Source: Trichobilharzia szidati (taxonomy: Eukaryota; Platyhelminthes; Trematoda; Strigeidida; Schistosomatidae). From it: a stretch of DNA of 64,000 bases. The notes beneath the pieces are model-generated. The model saw only the letters and a program-made list of their open reading frames with translations. It did not search any database and was not told the origin of the DNA. Positions 22,360 through 34,507 of this stretch are shown piece by piece (the stretch's first letter is position 1; every line of letters starts with the position of its first letter). The position numbers and the translations under genes are program-made. The stretch spans positions 84,457,256 to 84,521,255 of the forward strand of contig OX235271.1 in assembly GCA_944472155.2 (NCBI GenBank), given 5' to 3'.

Positions 22360-23170
22360 TACCTATTCGTGTGGAGCTAGGTACATAGGTCGTTACATGT
22401 ACATCCTTTCAAAACGGGATAGAGAACATTACCCAGCATAGCTGCAAAAAGGAGGCACCGGTTCAATCGGAAGCTTCATAATTGAACATCTGATCAACAT
22501 CTCCTGAAGCATCTCAACTGATTTATTCAAAGTCATATAAAAAGTAAACAGAAACCTACCAAAGGCAGTGTGTTTCGGACTTCTTTGTATTGCAGAAGCC
22601 CTCGAAATATGCATTGAAAAGCCGGAGTTGTGTGTTCAAAAGAAACTAGTCCAACCTCTACAATTACCATAGACCTAGTCTTCGGGTTTCTTTTTTGTTC
22701 TGTTCGCTGTGTGTGGGGTTTGTCCCTCTTTGTCTTCCTTCAATTCATCCCATTTTCTCAGTTATACGAAAAGTTATTTTAAGTTTGTTTCCATACTCTT
22801 CCCGCTCACATTTATAATTTGTTTAAAATAACTACTTTACAATTATATTCTTATCCTGTGGAATTTTTTGTTTCTAAGCCTCTTGTAATCTATATTCACA
22901 CCTAACTTCCATTTCAAGTTGAAAATTATTATTTCAATTCGTTTCTATGCTCTTTTTTTAGACACTTGTAATTCGTTCTAATCCTGTGTAATCTTGTTTC
23001 TAAGCCTCTCGTAACCCATATCAAGTTGAAAATAATTGTCACCTTTTATTCGCCTTCGTAATCAAATAATAATTGTATCTATGTAAAATTATGTATTTAA
23101 ATGCGATTGTTCAGCTTTTGAAAATGAAATCGCCGAAAAGATATTTTCGCTGAATTTCGTGTTCTCTTCT
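22360..23170 (+). mobile_element. PLE-D copy: GIY-YIG remnant and 3' end
   Basis: Around 22365: CGARYIGR-like start, then LSKRDREHYPA, GGTGSIGSFIIEHLI and IAEALEICIEKPELCVQKK down to about 22670, with frame breaks. This is the GIY-YIG C-terminal region of a PLE. The AT-rich 3' part ends near 23150 with AAAATGAAATCGCCGAAAAG and TTCGCTGAA. The same end is present at 42300-42365. Confidence 0.72.
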
Positions 23171-23299
23171 TCCCAACTTTTTAATTGTCTCATATCGGGA
23201 TTTTTTCTCACCTGAATAGTACCTCATGCCAATAACTTAAGCCTGATCACGTATGATAAACAGGCTACCAGTAACCAACAAACAACACTGATACAAATT

Positions 23300-23650
23300 C
23301 ATTATTCAGGTTTCGAACCCAGGACCTTCAGGTCACAACGCCACTGGGACCAAATTCAAGGGTCCATGAATTCTAACTCCTGTCAGTATGACATTTTTAG
23401 CGCCACTGCTATTCAATGTCATCGGTGAGTATTTATCTTCCCACTCATCAGCCTGGTAGACGTCATCGGTCACGATTATTTACTAGAACTCCAGGCAATT
23501 TCGTCCTGTAGTCAGTCACACCAGTGAGCATCAGAAGAGTCCTTAAACTTCTACGAGACTAGTTATCCAGTACACCCTGGTTTTCATTCAGTCGTTCTCT
23601 AACCTGAAAACAATCAAATCCCTAAAGACCAATGGATTACTACTCGTCTT
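23300..23650 (-). repeat. SINE-I copy, rearranged
   Basis: Reverse copy: GGTTTCGAACCCAGGACCTT head, GAATTCTAACTCCTGTCAG and the 5' part, followed by a tail fragment (TCTAACCTGAAAACAATCAA) in forward order. The hammerhead region is deleted. Confidence 0.6.
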
Positions 23651-24130
23651 ACAAAAATGCCAATGGAAATTATTAGTAGTGGGTAACATTTTCAGTAAAT
23701 TCACGAGACTGATAGCTCCATCATATTTACCCATTAATAATAATAATAGCTTTATTGTGGACAGTGTTTACATAATGTACAGGACTTGTCAGAGGAGTTT
23801 ACTGAGTGAAATTTTCCCTTCGTACAGAATATTCAGATAAAATATTAATTGACTGTAGATCCCGTGACACAATGCTGTCTGACCAGAAGCGCAAACATTT
23901 CCTTAACGATGATATTTCTTCATTGTCTCCTTAGAGAAATGCACGGTATTTGGTTGAATGCCAATTGTAAAACGTTCAGGAGTACATTCTGAGACCCAGT
24001 AACATAACTCAGGAAGAGTATAAAAATTGGTGCTCAGTAAAAATTCACCTCTACCGAGTAAATTTCGGTAATTTAGGGAAAAAAAAAGATGAATACCAGA
24101 TTCTCTAGCATGTTTGTACACAGATAAATA

Positions 24131-25300
24131 ATAAATTTGGATAGTGTTATTAGAAGACAGAGATTATCTGAAAAATGCGCAATACATTTCGAACTTGTCC
24201 CTTGATTTAATTGCTAAAGTGTCACTTTATAGGAGATATGTAGATGATATTATTTTGATATGCGATATTCATGAAGATGCGAGTCGTCTGCTGCATAGAC
24301 TTGACTCCGTACAGAGTCATATAAGTCTTACATGAGAGCATGCATTTTTAGACATACTTCTGAGTCGTAGAGACGATGGTTCAATAAAACGATCAATTCA
24401 CAAAAAGCCTATTTGGACAGGGCAATACTTGAATTTTCACAGTACAAGAGAGGCTTAGTGAAAAGCCTATTCAAGAGGATTCAGCGTATTTGTACAATTC
24501 ATGTTATAGAGAACGGAAATAAAAAAACAGATAGATATTCTCGTTGAAAACGGATATCCTTTAAAATTTTTAATCGGGTGTAGAAGTCAGTTGGTTTTAA
24601 AACCTACAATCTATTCCGTCTTTAAGATGGATGTCTTGATTAAACTGGCATGCAATAGGGAAATAAATAGCAGGATTTTGAGACAGAGATTAAACTCAGT
24701 CATCCGCAGAGCCTATTATACATCTCGGCTTATAATTATCGAAAAAAGTCGAAAATAGGCTCCGGTACCAACTTCAAAAGTACACAAGTGATTATGTCAC
24801 AACCCACAATAAATACCAATTTACGTGTGTGTGTGTGTGTGTTTGTGTGTGGCACACATATATAAGGAGGAGTAATCGGGCTTTGCAAATTAGGGTAGGA
24901 AAGCATATTCCAAAGTGGCTAGAAAAGTAGATGAACTTTGAAAATTCGATTGACGCATGCGGCAGACTACCAACTTCGTCTATAGCTAAACATCGAATCG
25001 ATATGACCCGTAAGACTGATGTCAAAACAGCCTTTAAGGTAATTTTTAAAAACGGTCAAGGGCGCTTATTCAAGTACGCTGAGGTGACAGCTATTCATAA
25101 ACTTAAGCTTCCCCCCCCCCCCACGCACCCTTGTTTGTACAAAAACAATTTATCACTTTATGTATTTTATTCGACTTTTATTTTTCATATAAACTGAATT
25201 GACGAGTAAATGTGTGATCAGTTTGCTCGAAATGTGTCGGGCAAACACATCACATTTTTAAGATAATCTCTGTCTTCTAATAACAACACTATCCAAATTT
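24131..25300 (+). mobile_element. PLE-C copy: RT palm (YVDD) to GIY-YIG end, with inverted flanks
   Basis: YRRYVDDIILICDIHEDASR includes the catalytic YVDD at 24237-24248. It is followed by HAFLDILLSR, KKPIWTGQYLNFHS and ENGYPLKF equivalents with stops. After a GT microsatellite (24824-24850) come HIPKWLEK, GRLPTSSIAKH and KTDVKTAFKVIFKNGQGRL. The end has GTTTGCTCGAAATGTGTCGG at 25220-25240. The first about 40 bases (24131-24172) recur inverted at 25258-25300. Internal stops make it a dead copy. Confidence 0.82.
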
Positions 25301-26150
25301 ATAAAAGGCACTAATTGTTTTAGATAATAATAAAGCCTTATTTCAGACAATATGTTAACACATAGTTCCAAAATATTTCCTCTATATACAGGATTTATAT
25401 GTAAAGTAATAATCTGAAGTATGGTCCTGTGACGTAGAGTTGTTGCATATGATGAGACAATCAATTCTGGGAGCTTTTCCTTCATTTCTTTGAAGAATTC
25501 CACAGCGTTTATTTGGAAGCTAATTCAGTATGCGTTTGAGTTCATGTAGCTGTCATCTGATTGATGGTGTAACTGCACAATTAAAACAACAATAAGAATT
25601 GCAGAAGAGTTTAAACATTTTGATGGATGGATATTCCTGTAGCCCAGTGATTTAAGCAGGCCGCCAATGTCACCATGTTGAATTTTAGGGAATACAGTTT
25701 AAGAAAATGCATATTTTCGGTCACTTATCGTCAGCCTTTACATAAGTTACATAATAAAAATTATCAGGCATAAACATTTGAAACCAGTGTAGTTAATAGA
25801 ATTAAAGTTCAGGCATACGAATTAGTCGATAACAGTCGAGGTGGTCATAATAATAAAAATGATAAATTCGTGCATATAAAAGGGGAATGTGTGTACTTGT
25901 AGGCATAAAGGGGAACAAGCAACTATTATCTTATGGTGATTAGATTACGGAGTGTTGATTTTTTCATAAATTATTAAACTAAGTTTCAGATATGTAATTA
26001 TTTATAGCACAGCATGAAATTTGCAATAAAAGTTAACAGTATGAATAAATAAAATATTAACATTTATCCGGTATCACCGGGGTGAAAAACTATTATAGGC
26101 TCGGTTGGGCGGGGGGGTTGGAGGAGTAGGCCATGAGAGGGAGATGAATT
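25300..26150. other. No gene seen
   Basis: Includes an 81-codon reverse frame (25258-25503) with no recognised motif that starts in the PLE-C inverted flank, and a G-rich spot at 26108-26118. Confidence 0.5.
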
Positions 26151-26770
26151 GAACAAAATTTCACTGAACATTGAAAATTTTGCATTGCTACTGTCTCAGG
26201 TTTGTTTAGAAACGGTCAGATTCAGTAACTTATCCTTCACCTGCATTGGATTTCAAGTAGATTTCAAGCAAAGTGTTTCTGCGAAGAATACTTTAGCCAT
26301 TATTTTTATAAGTTTCAATACCAGCAATTCATTAGTTGCACCACCCTTGGACGATCGATTCATCCAATCATCTACCTCAGTACTGTTTGTAAATATTACT
26401 CCCTGCCTTCTGTCACCACGGAAACATTCACAAATTTTTCTGGATATCCGTTCTTCTGTGATGAGATTTTTATTTTTTTTATTTTCCGGAATGTCGCCTT
26501 CCGAAATGTCAATTGCACAGATTATTCTATCATGCAACATCAAAGTATTGGTGAGATTTCCTTTGTTTGCAAAAGAAAAACACGATCTGAAATGGATGTA
26601 TCGACCAACTTATGAATTCTCCCAGGAAATATCTCGCTTCATACTGCTATCTGACTCACTTGCTGGTAGGACAGTGAGAGGGTACTGTCTTTCACTGTTT
26701 CATATGTGGCCTGAACCATCCATACTGAACGGTTTGAGAATGACATCGACATTGATTTTATTCTAATGCT
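26150..26770 (-). mobile_element. PLE remnant: RT C-terminus
   Basis: On the - strand, YIHFRSCFSFANKGNL, NGYPEKFV and KVFFAETLCLKSTWNP with KDKLLNLTVSK appear in shifted frames. These correspond to the post-RT region of PLEs before the GIY-YIG domain. A 205-codon frame on the opposite strand is a shadow with no recognisable motif. At least two frameshifts are needed, so this is a pseudogene-like remnant. Confidence 0.6.
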
Positions 26771-27289
26771 AGATAAAAGTACTGTCCATATGTCTTAATA
26801 ATCGTATTTTAGAGTACAAAAAGCATAAATAAATGTGAAAGAAACACAGATATATGTAGATTTTTAATGGTACTCTACAAATTTTCACAGTATGAATGGC
26901 ATTCCATTACAGAATCCGACACATACTAATTAGCATTCTTTACAATTTCACATAAAAGCTTCTGTGACATTTTTTTAGGAGCGACATCTACTTGCCCATT
27001 GAATTAAGGACTCAGCCTTGCATTCAATTTTCCTTAGGTTCGAATTCCACTCCATTGCGTAGTACCTCCAACTCTTTTTCGAATAACTGATTTCTAACTA
27101 ACTAGCGTTGTCTACTTTTATGCTTATGGTCAATAAACAAGGAATTCGATCAAATCTCCATTAATTCTGAACTTTTCTATAGTTAGCCATTCAAGTGTTT
27201 CCCTTCTTCGGATGAAGATACTACACTAGAAACCGCATTATTTGTAGTTTGATTGTTGTTGTCTTAGCAACCTTCCAGAGTTATTGTCT

Positions 27290-27690
27290 AAGAATTCCAT
27301 CAATTTCAAGTTTGACCATTAAAAACCAACAAGAAGTGCTGGACAGCTATTTCGCCTTCCTTTAGAACTCTTCAGTAGTATGCATTCATGACTCCAACTG
27401 GTTGTGTAGCGAGTTAGTGGACCAATCAGTCAATGGAACTCTATCCAAGGGCTAAAAGTCAATCTGAATGAAGAATATTCTTTTCAGTAATTTCTCTTCA
27501 GGTTCTTACAATCCAAGGGCCCCATGAATTCCAGCTTCTGTCGATTCGCGCTGTATAGTGCCACCACTAGGAGATGTTATCAGAGAGTTTATGTTCTCAC
27601 ATTCGACCTACTGAACCTTACTGTACATGACTTATTACCGGAACTCCAGGCATCTTCCCTACTGTAGTCAATCACTACTAAAAGATTTGA
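27290..27690 (-). repeat. SINE-I copy interrupted by about 90 bp
   Basis: The hammerhead part at 27325-27375 reads CTGAAGA, GAAA and GTC on the - strand (all core bases kept), but helix II is GTTC against GAAGGC with mismatches. The tRNA head and 5' part resume at 27510-27690 after an insertion containing a PLE-end scrap (GAATATTCTTTTCAGTAATT). Confidence 0.6.
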
Positions 27691-29004
27691 TTTGTTTCAA
27701 GTTTCAACTGACAGCTCAGTGTCAAAAAGTATGAAGTCCTAAATATGAGTAACACTAGTGACTTACTGCAAAATAGGATAACATTGGAAAATTGATCACT
27801 GGATTGTAACTGATGACAAGAAGTTTGCAGCACTGGTGTATTTTAACTTTGTTTTTGAGTAAAAAAGTACAATGGAGTACTCGTTAACAGCATGACATAT
27901 TGTATGAAGGATGATAATAACAGCCGGCTATTAGAAACTAGATAAAGCTGAGGATGAACTTATGGTCAGTTTTGCTGACAGTATAAAACACCGTTTATAA
28001 TTTGATATAAAACGTTAAAAGTCAGCATACACGAAATCTTCAATTCCTATTTTGTACATTTTGAAAATTATCTTCATCTGATATGATTTTAGACATTTTT
28101 TAAATTTCTTGATTTCCTAGCGTTGAAACTAACAACAGTGGTAAAGCTGCCTTCACGCTAAGCATTCTGTCTTTCCCGGACTTACTAACAGCTTTTAGAA
28201 GTTTACCAGTGAGTTGGTCAGAAGTCGAGCCCAGATGACCTGTGTGTCTGAGGAGCAATCCACCAGTGAATCACTGACGCATATAGTTTTAGACAGATTG
28301 CTTTAATTAACAAATGATAAAGTGAAACTTCTTAAAACCAGGTATTCATGCAAGTTAATTTTGAGGTCATTCGGCTAGAAACAATCGAAGAGGAATAACT
28401 AGTGTACGCTAATCAAACTCTCTAACAATTTTAGCTGCCTGCTTAAACCACTTGGCCATCTGAATTTCCACCTAACACAATACGCATCCTGTTTTCGCGA
28501 ATTCTCATTGTCCTGATCAGTCAGTTATGTTCTTCAGTCGCAAAATGCACTTACGCATATTATTTTCAACTGGCTTTCAAACTACCTGTGCTCATTTCGT
28601 GACGATGAAGGAAAAATGTCATAATAAATTAGTCTATACTTCAAATCTAATAGTTTTCAGTCATGTGACATACTATGGACTGTTATGTTACATGAAAATT
28701 TTGAATGAGGAGAAAATATTATGCAATAAATAGTGTTGAGAATCATTTACAGTGTATAGACATTTTGTCCATAATAAAGCTATTTATCATCATTATATGA
28801 CTTCATCGTTTACAAAATTCAATAGCTTCTATCACAACCTTTTCTGCCTAACAGAACCCTTGAAAAAGAAGGAGTATCAGTGTTATGACGAAGTGATACA
28901 GGGCTTGTAGGTTCGTTTAATTTGACTAGAATGCGCCTTCAGAGCATGATACTATAACCAACTGATCACTTGAAAATATCTTTAAATATTCCCATTTATA
29001 GTAT
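27690..29004. other. No gene seen
   Basis: AT-rich. A 68-codon frame at 28527-28733 has no recognised motif and no splice or repeat context supporting it. Confidence 0.55.
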
Positions 29005-30110
29005 TAGAACAAGACATATAAGCGAACAATATTGTTTTCAATTAGATCTTCTTCAGGCTTTACTCTAATTTGCAAAAGTTTATAAATAAAAATTTTTAAA
29101 CAATGATGGTGATTTTGTAGATCAAATAATAATAATAATAATGTGGTAAATTCAAATGAACTGTCGTCAAGATTTGACCGAATAGTTCTAAAATATTTGG
29201 GCGCCGAGTGAGAAGTAGACATTTGTAAAAAAAAATTATATTTGTGAAATCTCAGCGATATTGAAATGAGTAATTCCAACGTTTCATTCGGCAATCTGGT
29301 CCGAACTTCTTCAGGGAAATTAATCAAAATGAAGAAGTTCGGACCAGATTGCCGAATGAAACGTTGGAATTACTCATTTCAATATCGCTGAGATATTACA
29401 AATATAATTTTTTACAAATGTGGTAAATGTTTTGAACGTCGTTAATAACGATGATTATAATGATAACAAAATATTGATAATAAGGTTTATGCAGGTGTCG
29501 ATAAGAATAACAAAGGTAGTAATATATGTATATGTAGACAATTCAATAAATAAATTAGTTCAAATCTTAAAAGTTAAGTAATACTAAAGGTGAAGTTGAC
29601 AGATAATCAGGGTTTAAATAAATATCATAAAATTACGAAGGAAATGGAAAATAAGAAAGGGTGGGAGGGTTCTGCTTATAATTCACGTAGGCCAAGGGAG
29701 AGACAAAGGTAGAACAAACGTCTTTTGTAAGCAAAGACTAGGATTGTTCTCTCGAATTCCCATAGCTTCGGCTATGTGTAAAAGACGGGTTCGAATTCCG
29801 TTCGAAAGGCTCGATGGAATGCGATAGATAACTTTGAAGGCACTATCTTTATCCACTTGGTGACCGCTATCAATCAAATAAGCCAAAATAGAACTTCTTA
29901 TAGATTTTATTTCCGAACCATGAAGGAAAATATCTCCCAGTCAAAGAGAGACACAAAAGTGAGACTGGGAAAAATGACGACTGGTACTACCGTCTTTATA
30001 GGTAAAATACACAGAATCTTATATTCACCAAGATCTAACCAAAACGATTCTGATTGGTTATGTGATACTGAAATGCCTCAGAAAATTAAGCCATAAATAA
30101 ACGAATCAAA
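29004..30110 (-). mobile_element. PLE copy: GIY-YIG C-terminal region and 3' end with long hairpin
   Basis: On the - strand, HGSEIKSIRSSILAYLIDSG and QVDKDSAFKVIYRIPSSL, then LHIAEAMGIRENNPSLCLQK and LSLPWP (29683-29920), form the conserved C-terminal end of PLE endonuclease frames. The 3' part includes the perfect hairpin at 29226-29417 and ends near 29025 with CCTGAAGAAGATC and AACAATATTGTTCGC. Confidence 0.7.
29226..29417. repeat. Near-perfect 85-88-bp inverted repeat
   Basis: 29226-29312 and 29332-29417 are reverse complements with only a few differences (e.g. TGTGAAATCTCAGCG against CGCTGAGATATTACA), with a spacer of about 20 bp. Each arm contains TTCGGACCAGATTGCCGAAT or its complement. 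It lies at a PLE 3' end. Confidence 0.85.
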
Positions 30111-30179
30111 ACTGTTCAATAATGGTTATCATGTCAGAACATGCATGAATCCCGACTTCACGGCTGACAGAGAAGCTTC

Positions 30180-30420
30180 GCGATTGGGGGACCACTGGAA
30201 GATACTTTGTAGGTTTATGTACTCTCCTTCCATGATAAATGGACAGGTGTTTCAGCCTAGTTTAAGATTCTTTATGGATACGTACTGCTGAAAAGTCAGA
30301 AACTAGGACGAAACATCTATCGAGTTCTTCCTAGTTTTTAGTATTTCTTCAACTGATATCATTCCATGACCTAACTTAAGACTAATCAGATCCCTGAAAG
30401 AAAACTATCAGTCGAAATTG
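30180..30420. repeat. SINE-I fragments, inverted
   Basis: A reversed scrap (30180-30285) precedes a forward hammerhead-and-tail piece (30285-30420): CTGAAAA (G8 lost), AGGACGAAAC, and the tail with CAGATCCCTGAAAG. Confidence 0.55.
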
Positions 30421-30862
30421 TGGAAGGTTGTCCAAAGTGAAAACATGAGGGCATAAAATCAGTCAATAACTAACTGAAAGCGTACTCTGTAGATTGAAAA
30501 TCACACCAATAATCAAACAAAGACAGTGTATAGTGTTGTAAATCATCACAGTGTGGAATTTATCATACAAATCTGCTATTCGTATGTGTTTTTGTCGCTT
30601 TGCTTTCCATTGTCTGCTCTATACCAATATACACATATATGTGACTCATTTATTTATTAATGGCCCTCATTTGCATAGGCTAATCGAGAACATATGGTGC
30701 GCTTTAATGAAATATTGATTGGTAGTAGTAGTAGCGGCAGTAGTAGAATCCAAAAGAACTAGTAGTGACAATCAGCATTAGCCTTTAGGCTAACTCTATA
30801 ATCATCTAATTGTAAATTTTTGTTTTCACAGCAGGAGTGTCACATGTTGAGAAAAATGTCTG

Positions 30863-30908
<46 letters not shown>

Positions 30909-31890
30909 CACAAGGAGTGAGTGACTCTCTCTATCTGTCTATCTATTTATGCATATACATGTATTAATTCCAAGGCGGTTGAATTGTGTGATGATGATAA
31001 AAGGTAAAATTTAAGTCACCATATTACTGAAAAAACAAACTGAAAAGAAAAGTCTCTAGTTAACATGTACGCAGTTGTGATGACGATGATAATAATGGTG
31101 GTAATTTTGAAGAGGCACAACTGTTCAATAATCTCAAACACATGGTGAATCTGTAAACATATAACTAAATATAAGAATATTATTTCTAAGCGCATGTTCA
31201 CTATTCACTCGTGTAAATCATTAACAAGATGATATTCCAAACCGAAAGGTTTAAGTGGTAATGTAGAGATACTCTTTGTCTTGACACTTGACAATCCTGA
31301 ATTTGTGGGCTTAGCTTCTTTTATGTGTAGCAAAAATAAAAAAGAGCCTATCTATCCATCTATCTATCTATAATGATTGATTGAGAGGGGTAGCTGTGTG
31401 CTACTCGCATCAACGAGTAGTGTTTGTTAGCCAGATTGAAGGGTTTTTAAAAATCAGTTTGCTCCTTGCCAATAGTAAAGAATAGGCACCAAAGTCAAAT
31501 GACCTTGAATCAACCAATAAGATGGCTCAGCATTACACATGGATGTTGTTCATAATCTTCTTTGCAAGTTTCACCCAGATATTTTTTAATACTAATAATA
31601 ATACATCGACTAGTTCTCCAAGGCACTACCATTCATACACTCAAGTGGAAAGGTTATTCGCAGCTATCATCATTAGACTACATTCATCATAAAGTAAATT
31701 ATACTTTTGAATTATTAGATGCTATGAGTGAGATAAATTCTATTGTGAAGGATTCTGGGTCCATCAAAAAACGCCTATTTTTATGATAGTAAATGGTTCC
31801 CGATATGATATGATATGATATGATATAAAGCCATTAAGACTGGGACCATCTTTTACAGCATATTAGAGTTGTATACTCTGTGTAAATGCG
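30420..31890. other. Simple repeats and one inverted scrap
   Basis: Contains the (CA)n tract and TGATA repeats. The segment 31461-31535 (AAAGTCAAATGACCTTGAAT) recurs inverted at 32870-32945. Confidence 0.6.
30863..30914. repeat. (CA)n microsatellite
   Basis: About 25 uninterrupted CA units, then CGCACACACACA. Other simple tracts: TA at 1796-1829, 8866-8881, 48217-48240 and 56266-56300; GT at 24824-24850; CA near 39330-39352 and 49580; TGATA at 31800-31827; poly-C at 25110-25123 and 39427-39437. Confidence 0.95.
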
Positions 31891-32770
31891 TCAGACAGTG
31901 GGAAACGAGGAGACAAGGATATCCTGGACCGACGTGAAGAACCTAGAAGACCTGGATTTCGCGCGTGGATGATTTATGTTTGATGTCACACAAAATCGAA
32001 GACTTACAAGCGAAAACCGACAAACTGGTCGAAGAAGCAGCCGGTGAAGACAGGACTCCAGGTGAACATATACAAAACGGAGGTTATGAAAATAACCAAC
32101 CATCAACAACAATAGCATCAGCAACATCCAGCGCCAATCACCATCAACGGGAGTGATTTGAAAGAGGTCACTTCATTCACTTATCTAGGGAGCATTGTCT
32201 CAACTACAGGAGGAACGGACGAGGATGTCAAATCGAGAATCGGGAAGGCAAGAAACACATTCATCAACCCGAAACCAATCCGGAAATCTTCGTCACTCAG
32301 CATCAACAACAAAATTCGGATTTTCAATACAAACGTCAAGTCAGTCAGTTCTCCTATACGGATCAGAAACTTAGCGGGTCATAAAGAATATTTCCAATAG
32401 GTTTCAGACCTTTATCAACAACTGTCTTCGTTCTATACTGAAGATCAGATGGCCGGAAAGAATCACCAACAAGAAACTATGGGAACAAAAAAAATAAGAA
32501 CCAATCGCCCAACAAATATGCAGGAGGAAGTGGAGATGGATTGGACACGCGTTGAGGAGGCCGCTGGGTAACATCGCGCGTCAGGCCAACGCTCGAGTGG
32601 AACCCGAAAGGGAAGCGGCGAGTGGGACGTCAGTGCAAGGGTGACATGGAGGAGATCGTGTGAAGAGGAGTTGAAACAGTATGGATTAACATAGATGCAG
32701 GAGATAGAAGCGAGTGGAGACGTGTAGTTGAAGCCCTATGTTCCACTAGGAACACAAGGGAACATTAATA
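31890..32770 (+). mobile_element. RTE-clade LINE (SR2-like), RT palm to 3' end
   Basis: The frame reads LDFA, then after a 4-nt insertion DDLCLMSHKIEDLQAKTDKL (the FADD catalytic motif is split by the insertion near 31963). It continues VTSFTYLGSIVSTTGGTDED, KIRIFNTNVKSV and RRKWRWIGHALRRP-like blocks in shifting frames to 32700, then AAGCCCTATGTTCCACTAGG. The 3' part is duplicated in inverted orientation at 33399-33990. Confidence 0.85.
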
Positions 32771-32939
32771 AAAATAATAATACTCTGGTAATTCAGTTTT
32801 ATTAGATATATATTTTATAAATACACTTTTTAAAAGTAAATAAATAAATGCCACTTTTCACCTAGAAGAATTTAATTGGTTGATTCAAGGTCATTTGACT
32901 TTGGTATCTATTCTTTACTGTTGCCTACTCTTTTGAGCG

Positions 32940-33310
32940 AGCACGTTACATGTATTGTGATCTGGATAATTTGGGTTTGTCAAGGGTAACTGTAGTAGTG
33001 GGAAACATCTATCTACCAGTGTGGCCAAATGAAGGTGTAGTAAAAACCATCAACAGTTCGATATTAGACCCCCTGGTCCAAACCGGCCACGAAGCCATCA
33101 GTGAAGAATCCTTCTCTATCATCTATCGGGTACCAAATAAATTGCCAAAACCATCCAGGCACAGCATTCTCCAAACTGCAGAGGTTATCTCAATTCACGT
33201 GAAACAACTGGAGCTCTGTGTGCAGAAGAAGCAAATCCAACCACTACTACTGCCATGGCCGGCCTTCAATGTAGACTATAAATTCATGAATTTGTATTAT
33301 TATCTTTCCT
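32940..33310 (+). mobile_element. PLE C-terminal fragment
   Basis: Open for 120 codons: SSILDPLVQTGHEAISEESF, SIIYRVPNKLPK, LQTAEVISIHVKQLELCVQK and LLLPWP. This matches the other PLE C-terminal blocks (compare 29683 and 47843). It sits in the loop between the two inverted RTE arms. Confidence 0.7.
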
Positions 33311-33398
33311 AATTTTTCTGATATTCAGTGTATTGTTATGTTGATGTTATTGAACTGCAATCCATTGGTATTATTATTCATTATTATTATATTATTTT

Positions 33399-33990
33399 TC
33401 CCTTGGGTTCCTAGTGGAACATAGGGCTTCAACTACACGTCTCCACTCGCTTCTATCTCCTGCATCTATGTTAATCCATACTGTTTCAACTCCTCTTCAC
33501 ACGATCTCCTCCATGTCACCCTTGCACTGACGTCCCACTCGCCGCTTCCCTTTCGGGTTCCACTCGAGCGTTGGCCTGACGCGCGATGTTACCCAGCGGC
33601 CTCCTCAACGCGTGTCCAATCCATCTCCACTTCCTCCTGCATATTTGTTGGGCGATTGGTTCTTATTTTTTTTGTTCCCATAGTTTCTTGTTGGTGATTC
33701 TTTCCGGCCATCTGATCTTCAGTATAGAACGAAGACAGTTGTTGATAAAGGTCTGAAACCTATTGGAAATATTCTTTATGACCCGCTAAGTTTCTGATCC
33801 GTATAGGAGAACTGACTGACTTGACGTTTGTATTGAAAATCCGAATTTTGTTGTTGATGGTGAGTGACGAAGATTTCCAGATTGGTTTCAGGTTGATCAA
33901 TGTGTTTCTCGCCTTCCCGATTCTCGATTTGACATCCTCGTCCGTTCCTCCTGTAGTTGAGACAATGCTTCCTGGATAAGTGGGTATTAT
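33399..33990 (-). mobile_element. RTE-clade LINE tail, inverted duplicate of 32180-32763
   Basis: The reverse strand matches the left copy almost base for base; the final 68 bp differ at one position. The match ends near 33985 (GCTTCCTGGATAAGTGGGT). Confidence 0.85.
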
Positions 33991-34114
33991 TATTGGTTCG
34001 ATGTTATTTGAACGATATTAATGTTGTTAATAACACTAATTCATTCATTACTATTATGTATATATAACTGTAGCGCCTGATGAAGAGCAGGTTATCGAAA
34101 ACCATTCTGTCTCT

Positions 34115-34425
34115 GACCTATTCTGAAGATCAGATAGCCAACCAGAAATAATTAGCAACAAAAAAGTCTGAAAACGAACCAAGCGGGAGCCCATTGCTCG
34201 ACAGAATATGTAGGAGAAAGTGAAGATGGATAGGACACATGTTGAAGAGATCGTCGAGTGAAACCACACCCGCAAAAGCAGACCCTCGAATGGAACCCCA
34301 ATGAGAAACGACAAGTTGGATATCCGAGGGTAACATGGGAGGAATGAGAGCTTATGGTCAGACGTGGAGCCAGCTAAAGATGACTGAAGAAAACAGAATG
34401 AAATAGAACCGAAGGGAATAACAAT
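34115..34425 (+). mobile_element. RTE-clade LINE tail fragment
   Basis: TATTCTGAAGATCAGATAGC, AGAAAGTGAAGATGGATAGG and GAATGGAACCCCAATGAGAA match the C-terminal RTE region (KIRWP, RKWRWIGH, WNPxGKR). The copy is diverged and out of frame. It follows a PLE-end scrap at 34070-34110. Confidence 0.65.
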
Positions 34426-34507
34426 TATTATGATTACCATTATTATTTTTGCAATGCGTTCACTTTCATATAATCACACATTAGGTAGGGATATGGTGAA
34501 AGTAATG

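Noticed and set aside
26149..26766. 205-codon open frame on the + strand
   Set aside because: No domain or initiation context. The opposite strand carries PLE motifs (NGYPEKFV, AETLCLKS), so this is a shadow.
28527..28733. 68-codon frame as a small gene
   Set aside because: No recognisable motif, no clear codon bias, and no neighbouring exon.
30863..30914. CA tract as a CRISPR-like or regulatory array
   Set aside because: Plain microsatellite in a eukaryotic genome; no spaced repeats of CRISPR type anywhere in the window.
34054..34440. 128-codon - strand frame
   Set aside because: It lies antisense to an RTE tail whose sense strand gives the conserved C-terminal blocks.
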